Shown: positions 61,266 through 64,000 of the stretch, piece after piece
How positions within the stretch are numbered: the first letter of the stretch is position 1
Layout of the letters: every line of letters begins with the position of its first letter
Origin: CAYXZL01 sp964469925
GTDB lineage: Bacteria > Patescibacteriota > Gracilibacteria > Absconditabacterales > Absconditicoccaceae
DNA: 64,000 nucleotides
NCBI GenBank assembly: GCA_964469925.1
Contig: CAYXZL010000005.1
Coordinates: forward strand, 1 to 64,000
Direction: 5' to 3'
The notes under the pieces: generated by a model
What the model was told of the DNA's origin: nothing
Databases searched by the model: none
The model's input: the letters and a program-made list of their open reading frames with translations, nothing else
Program-made: the position numbers and the translations under genes

Positions 61266-64000
61266 TTACGAGGAGAACCACGGGGCAGGTGATTGCTTTG
61301 TGCTTGTGCTCCGCAAGTAGAAGGTAGGAATAGCTGGGTAGAGAATTTGCATGTCACTAGCACTGTGGGCAAAAAATATACTGTCAGGAAAAGAGTCTTC
61401 AATCATCGATCTTTCAAGCTTCCTTGCAGCATAGTAGCGTTTTGCTCATAGAATAGGGTCATCTCACTGATAATGCTTGCGAGCTTGTGCCTCAAGCTTT
61501 GGATGCACACTAAGCGTCGTCCGCTCCCCTTCAGAGATTATAGGAATATCATCGAGAGTAGTGTGATAGTGCTTATAGAGGGAGGAAAGTAATATGTAGT
61601 TGTAACCCTGCTGCTCTATGAGTGTGCCTATGTCAGTGAGGTAGCAATCAAAGTCTGAAAACCCATTAATAAGAGCATGCATGTCAGACAAAATAAAGGT
61701 TGCCTTTACTCATGGAGCATAGTGTTTGCTAATATGAAGGCAGAATTTATGGAAAAAAATAATAGTTGAACGGTCGTGGGTCGTGGCACGGGGGACTCCT
61801 CAGATCCCTCGAAATCAGACCAAGTGGAGTTCTGAGTTATTTTTGAGAGACGTACGGATGAGATCGTAAAGAGCATCTTCTCCAAAGGGATAATCTCTCA
61901 TAAACTTTCTGCTACATAAGGAATCAATAAGGCCCTGTATCGGATCTGCAAGAAAGAAGCTTCCATTAAATTTTTTCATGAGTTCTGGATAGTTTCTTTT
62001 CCACATCTGGTATGACTGTTGAGCATCATACTCATTGAGTACGAGGTCTTTTTGCCAAAAAGAAAGGTAGGAGTTAATAGTACGGTCAAGAGCAATATGT
62101 TGAGGGAAAAGCTCTTGTGCTATACAAACAGCCTCCTGTTTATTGCGGGTAATATGCACGATGGCTTCCTTGATACTGACAACAAAGCTTGTGAGTTTTG
62201 ACTGCTGTTGTGAGTCTAAGAGATTGGTAGTGGTGAGGCCAGTATAGAGAAAGTGCTTATTACTATGAGAAAAATTATAGATAATAGATCCTCACAAAGA
62301 CTCCAACGTATATGCATCTTCCAGTAAAACAATAGCAATGTCTATTGTGCCACCACTAAGTGCCTGGGAAAGCTGCTTGATATCATTCGATAGTGGCAAT
62401 ACATCATGTTGTGTAGCGTAGCAAGCAAACGTATGTGTTGTACTGTATTGTTGATAGGATCAAATAGTATAATTCTGGAAATCGGCAATATCGGTGATAG
62501 ATATCGACGGATCAAAGCTAACGGCAACGACTGGGACGCCAGTGACGAGTTGGGCAAAGATGCGTGAATGTATAGGGTTTCACACAGTCATCATACTAAA
62601 GAGCGGGTCAGAGAGACCAATGTCTGCAGAGTTGTTACAAATCGATGCATGTGTGGTGTCATCGCCTTTAGTAGAAATAAATTCTACATCTAAACCATGC
62701 TGAGAAAATATTCCCCTGCTTTGGGCGTAGTAGAGAGGGAAGTAGAGGGGGATATAGTCAAACTCGGCGACCAAAAAAGAAGTAATAGAAGATTGATTAA
62801 GGGTCTTGAGGGTATCCTTCACAATAATTCTACTGTCATTTCATACGATCTTGTCATATCCATATCAGGCATAAATAGAGAAATTCCACTGTTCTTCGAT
62901 AGTCTCCAGTTTATGTGCTTTGCATATTGCCTTATTGGGTGGGCTAATCATGTTTTTCAGAAATGTTTCTTCCTGTCGGCGATCTCTTTTATAATTATAT
63001 CCTACATCAATTCCTGCACCAGTATGAAAAGGAACTTTATAACGCCAAACAATGTATTCAGGTAAAAATTGTGCTGCCACTTTCCTCAGCAAATATTTCG
63101 TGATAATATTATGTTGGTGTTTATATATTTTGAAGGATCAAGGAAGAGAAAGAGCAAAGTCAACGATAGCACTATCCAAAAAAGGTGACCTGACTTCGAC
63201 GGTGTGTCTCATACTCAAGCGGTCTACTCTCAGCAGATGTCCTCTCTCCAGACCATCCGTAAGGACCAATGATCCTTGATTAATAACATCATCTTTCAGT
63301 GCAGAGAACTCGTTATATCAGCCAAAAAGCTCGTCAGCTCCCTCTCAACATAGAACGACACTAATTCAAAGTTGTTGAGCAAGTTTGCTAGCAAAATCAT
63401 TGGAAATAGAGATGCGATTGATAAGGGGTTCATAACTCTCCGTGTAGTAAGCGATAGTAGCTATATCATCAATAGTGGGAATGTGTGAGTTGATAATCTG
63501 ATGTTTATAGCCATATTCTTTACATAAGGTAACCGCATAGTCATAGTCACTTGCACCGGGTTGACCAACAATGAGTGCAGTGACATCAGGATGCAACCTA
63601 TTCGCAATTTCCATCACCAAACTACTATCAACTCCTCCACTCAAAAAAACTCCTATAGGAAGATCGGTACATACTCTTTTCTTAACTGCAGCAACAAGCA
63701 GTCTTGTCAAGGTATTATACGCAGAGTTAAAATCAACCGAGGAATTACTAAGTGAAAATTGCTTATAAGCCACAAACTTTCCTTGAAAATAGTAATGTCA
63801 TTTAGGGAAGTTGTGAACTCAATCGACATCTTCAAATTGAACAAGCTGCTTGGCCTCCGATGCAAAGTGGATACTACCATCACGATGATAGCAATAATAG
63901 AGGGGCTTGACTCACAGCGGGTCTCTTCATGCATAAATACTGTCGCTATTGGCATCATAGACAACAAACGCAAACATTTCACTATCAATATGCTTGATCG
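61266..64000 (-). CDS. AsnB-like / NMT1-THI5-like / PvcA-like fusion protein, partial
   Basis: One open frame of at least 910 residues, continuing past the right edge. The visible N-terminal part is a glutamine amidotransferase-II end (FAFVVYDANSDSIYAGRDPL, FPKGHYYFQG), then an asparagine-synthetase core: SGGVDSS ATP-binding loop at 63621-63641, LCGEGADELFGGYNEF and RLSMRHTVEVRSPFLD. From about 62810 it becomes an NMT1/THI5- or SsuA-like binding domain (YIPLYFPLYYAQSRGIFSQH, GLDVEFIS, DIGLSDPLFSMM). The last 200 residues (HLVGFRGIGGVPR, HYAPGVKATFILSD) resemble weakly the PvcA/DIT1 isocyanide-synthase family. Such a fusion is not one I know. Product and pathway are unassigned; the third domain is the least certain. 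Confidence 0.8.

Noticed and set aside
61266..62822. Separate genes beginning at 62822, 62159 and 61691 within the fusion
   Set aside because: The breaks between them are TGA codons; the frame is continuous from the right edge to TAA at 61266 under table 25.

Overview
The window reads coherently only when UGA is translated as glycine (NCBI translation table 25). In-frame TGA falls on invariant glycines of GroEL, SecA, UvrC, GrpE-linked and restriction-modification proteins, on the -1 glycine of a prepilin peptidase site, and throughout GroEL's Gly/Met tail; only TAA and TAG end genes, and tryptophan stays TGG. This places the DNA in the Absconditabacteria (SR1) or Gracilibacteria (BD1-5) of the Patescibacteria/CPR. 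I cannot decide between them from sequence alone. Gene packing is tight, overlaps are common and Shine-Dalgarno signals are weak, as expected for reduced CPR genomes.

Layout: 0-3 kb, end of a Pro-Thr-repeat surface protein, DinD-like protein, U32 peptidase-family protein. 3-8 kb (minus), a redox/envelope operon: MFS transporter, CARDB-like exported protein, BdbC/DsbB (frameshifted), FAD oxidoreductase, DUF2461 protein, hypothetical. 8-10 kb, aldehyde dehydrogenase and MazG-like protein. 10-15 kb, ECF-like sigma factor, exported protein with a sorting-domain-like C-terminus, SRPBCC/GyrI-like protein, acetolactate synthase, DoxX. 15.5-19.2 kb, one 1259-codon membrane protein with an HEMLH metalloprotease motif, overlapping RNase HII. 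20.2-22.25 kb, an anomalous hairpin-dense, GC-richer island around a signal-peptide/beta-barrel-like gene with no TGA codon. 22.3-33.5 kb, housekeeping genes: SecA, GrpE (CIRCE-like operator), UvrC, DUF456, GroES-GroEL. 34.6-40.3 kb, a type IV pilus operon (PilN/PilO-like, PilC, three pseudopilins, PilX-like), one pilin with an in-frame TAA. 40.4-41.7 kb, cytidine deaminase and a VOC protein. 42.0-43.7 kb, an AT-rich type II restriction-modification pair resembling HinP1I (GCGC). 43.9-50.9 kb, DoxX-like, DUF1801, GuaB1-type protein, fatty-acid desaturase, a secreted repeat protein, NUDIX, MFS, cyclophilin. 51.1-58.6 kb, a lipoprotein alpha-2-macroglobulin with thioester motif next to penicillin-binding protein 1C. 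58.7-64 kb, HIT hydrolase, DEAD-box helicase, a small possible P-loop protein and an unusual fusion that runs off the window: asparagine-synthetase-like, then NMT1/THI5-like binding domain, then a C-terminal domain that may resemble PvcA/DIT1.

How it fits together: SecA, signal peptides, BdbC, cyclophilin, pili, A2M/PBP1C and several large surface proteins describe a cell that invests in its envelope and in contact with other cells, consistent with the episymbiotic or predatory life proposed for these lineages (inference). The most unusual items are the TGA-free hairpin island, the AsnB-THI5-PvcA-like fusion, the giant HEMLH membrane protein, and the fully recoded HinP1I-like system. No tRNA, rRNA, CRISPR array or transposase was recognised.
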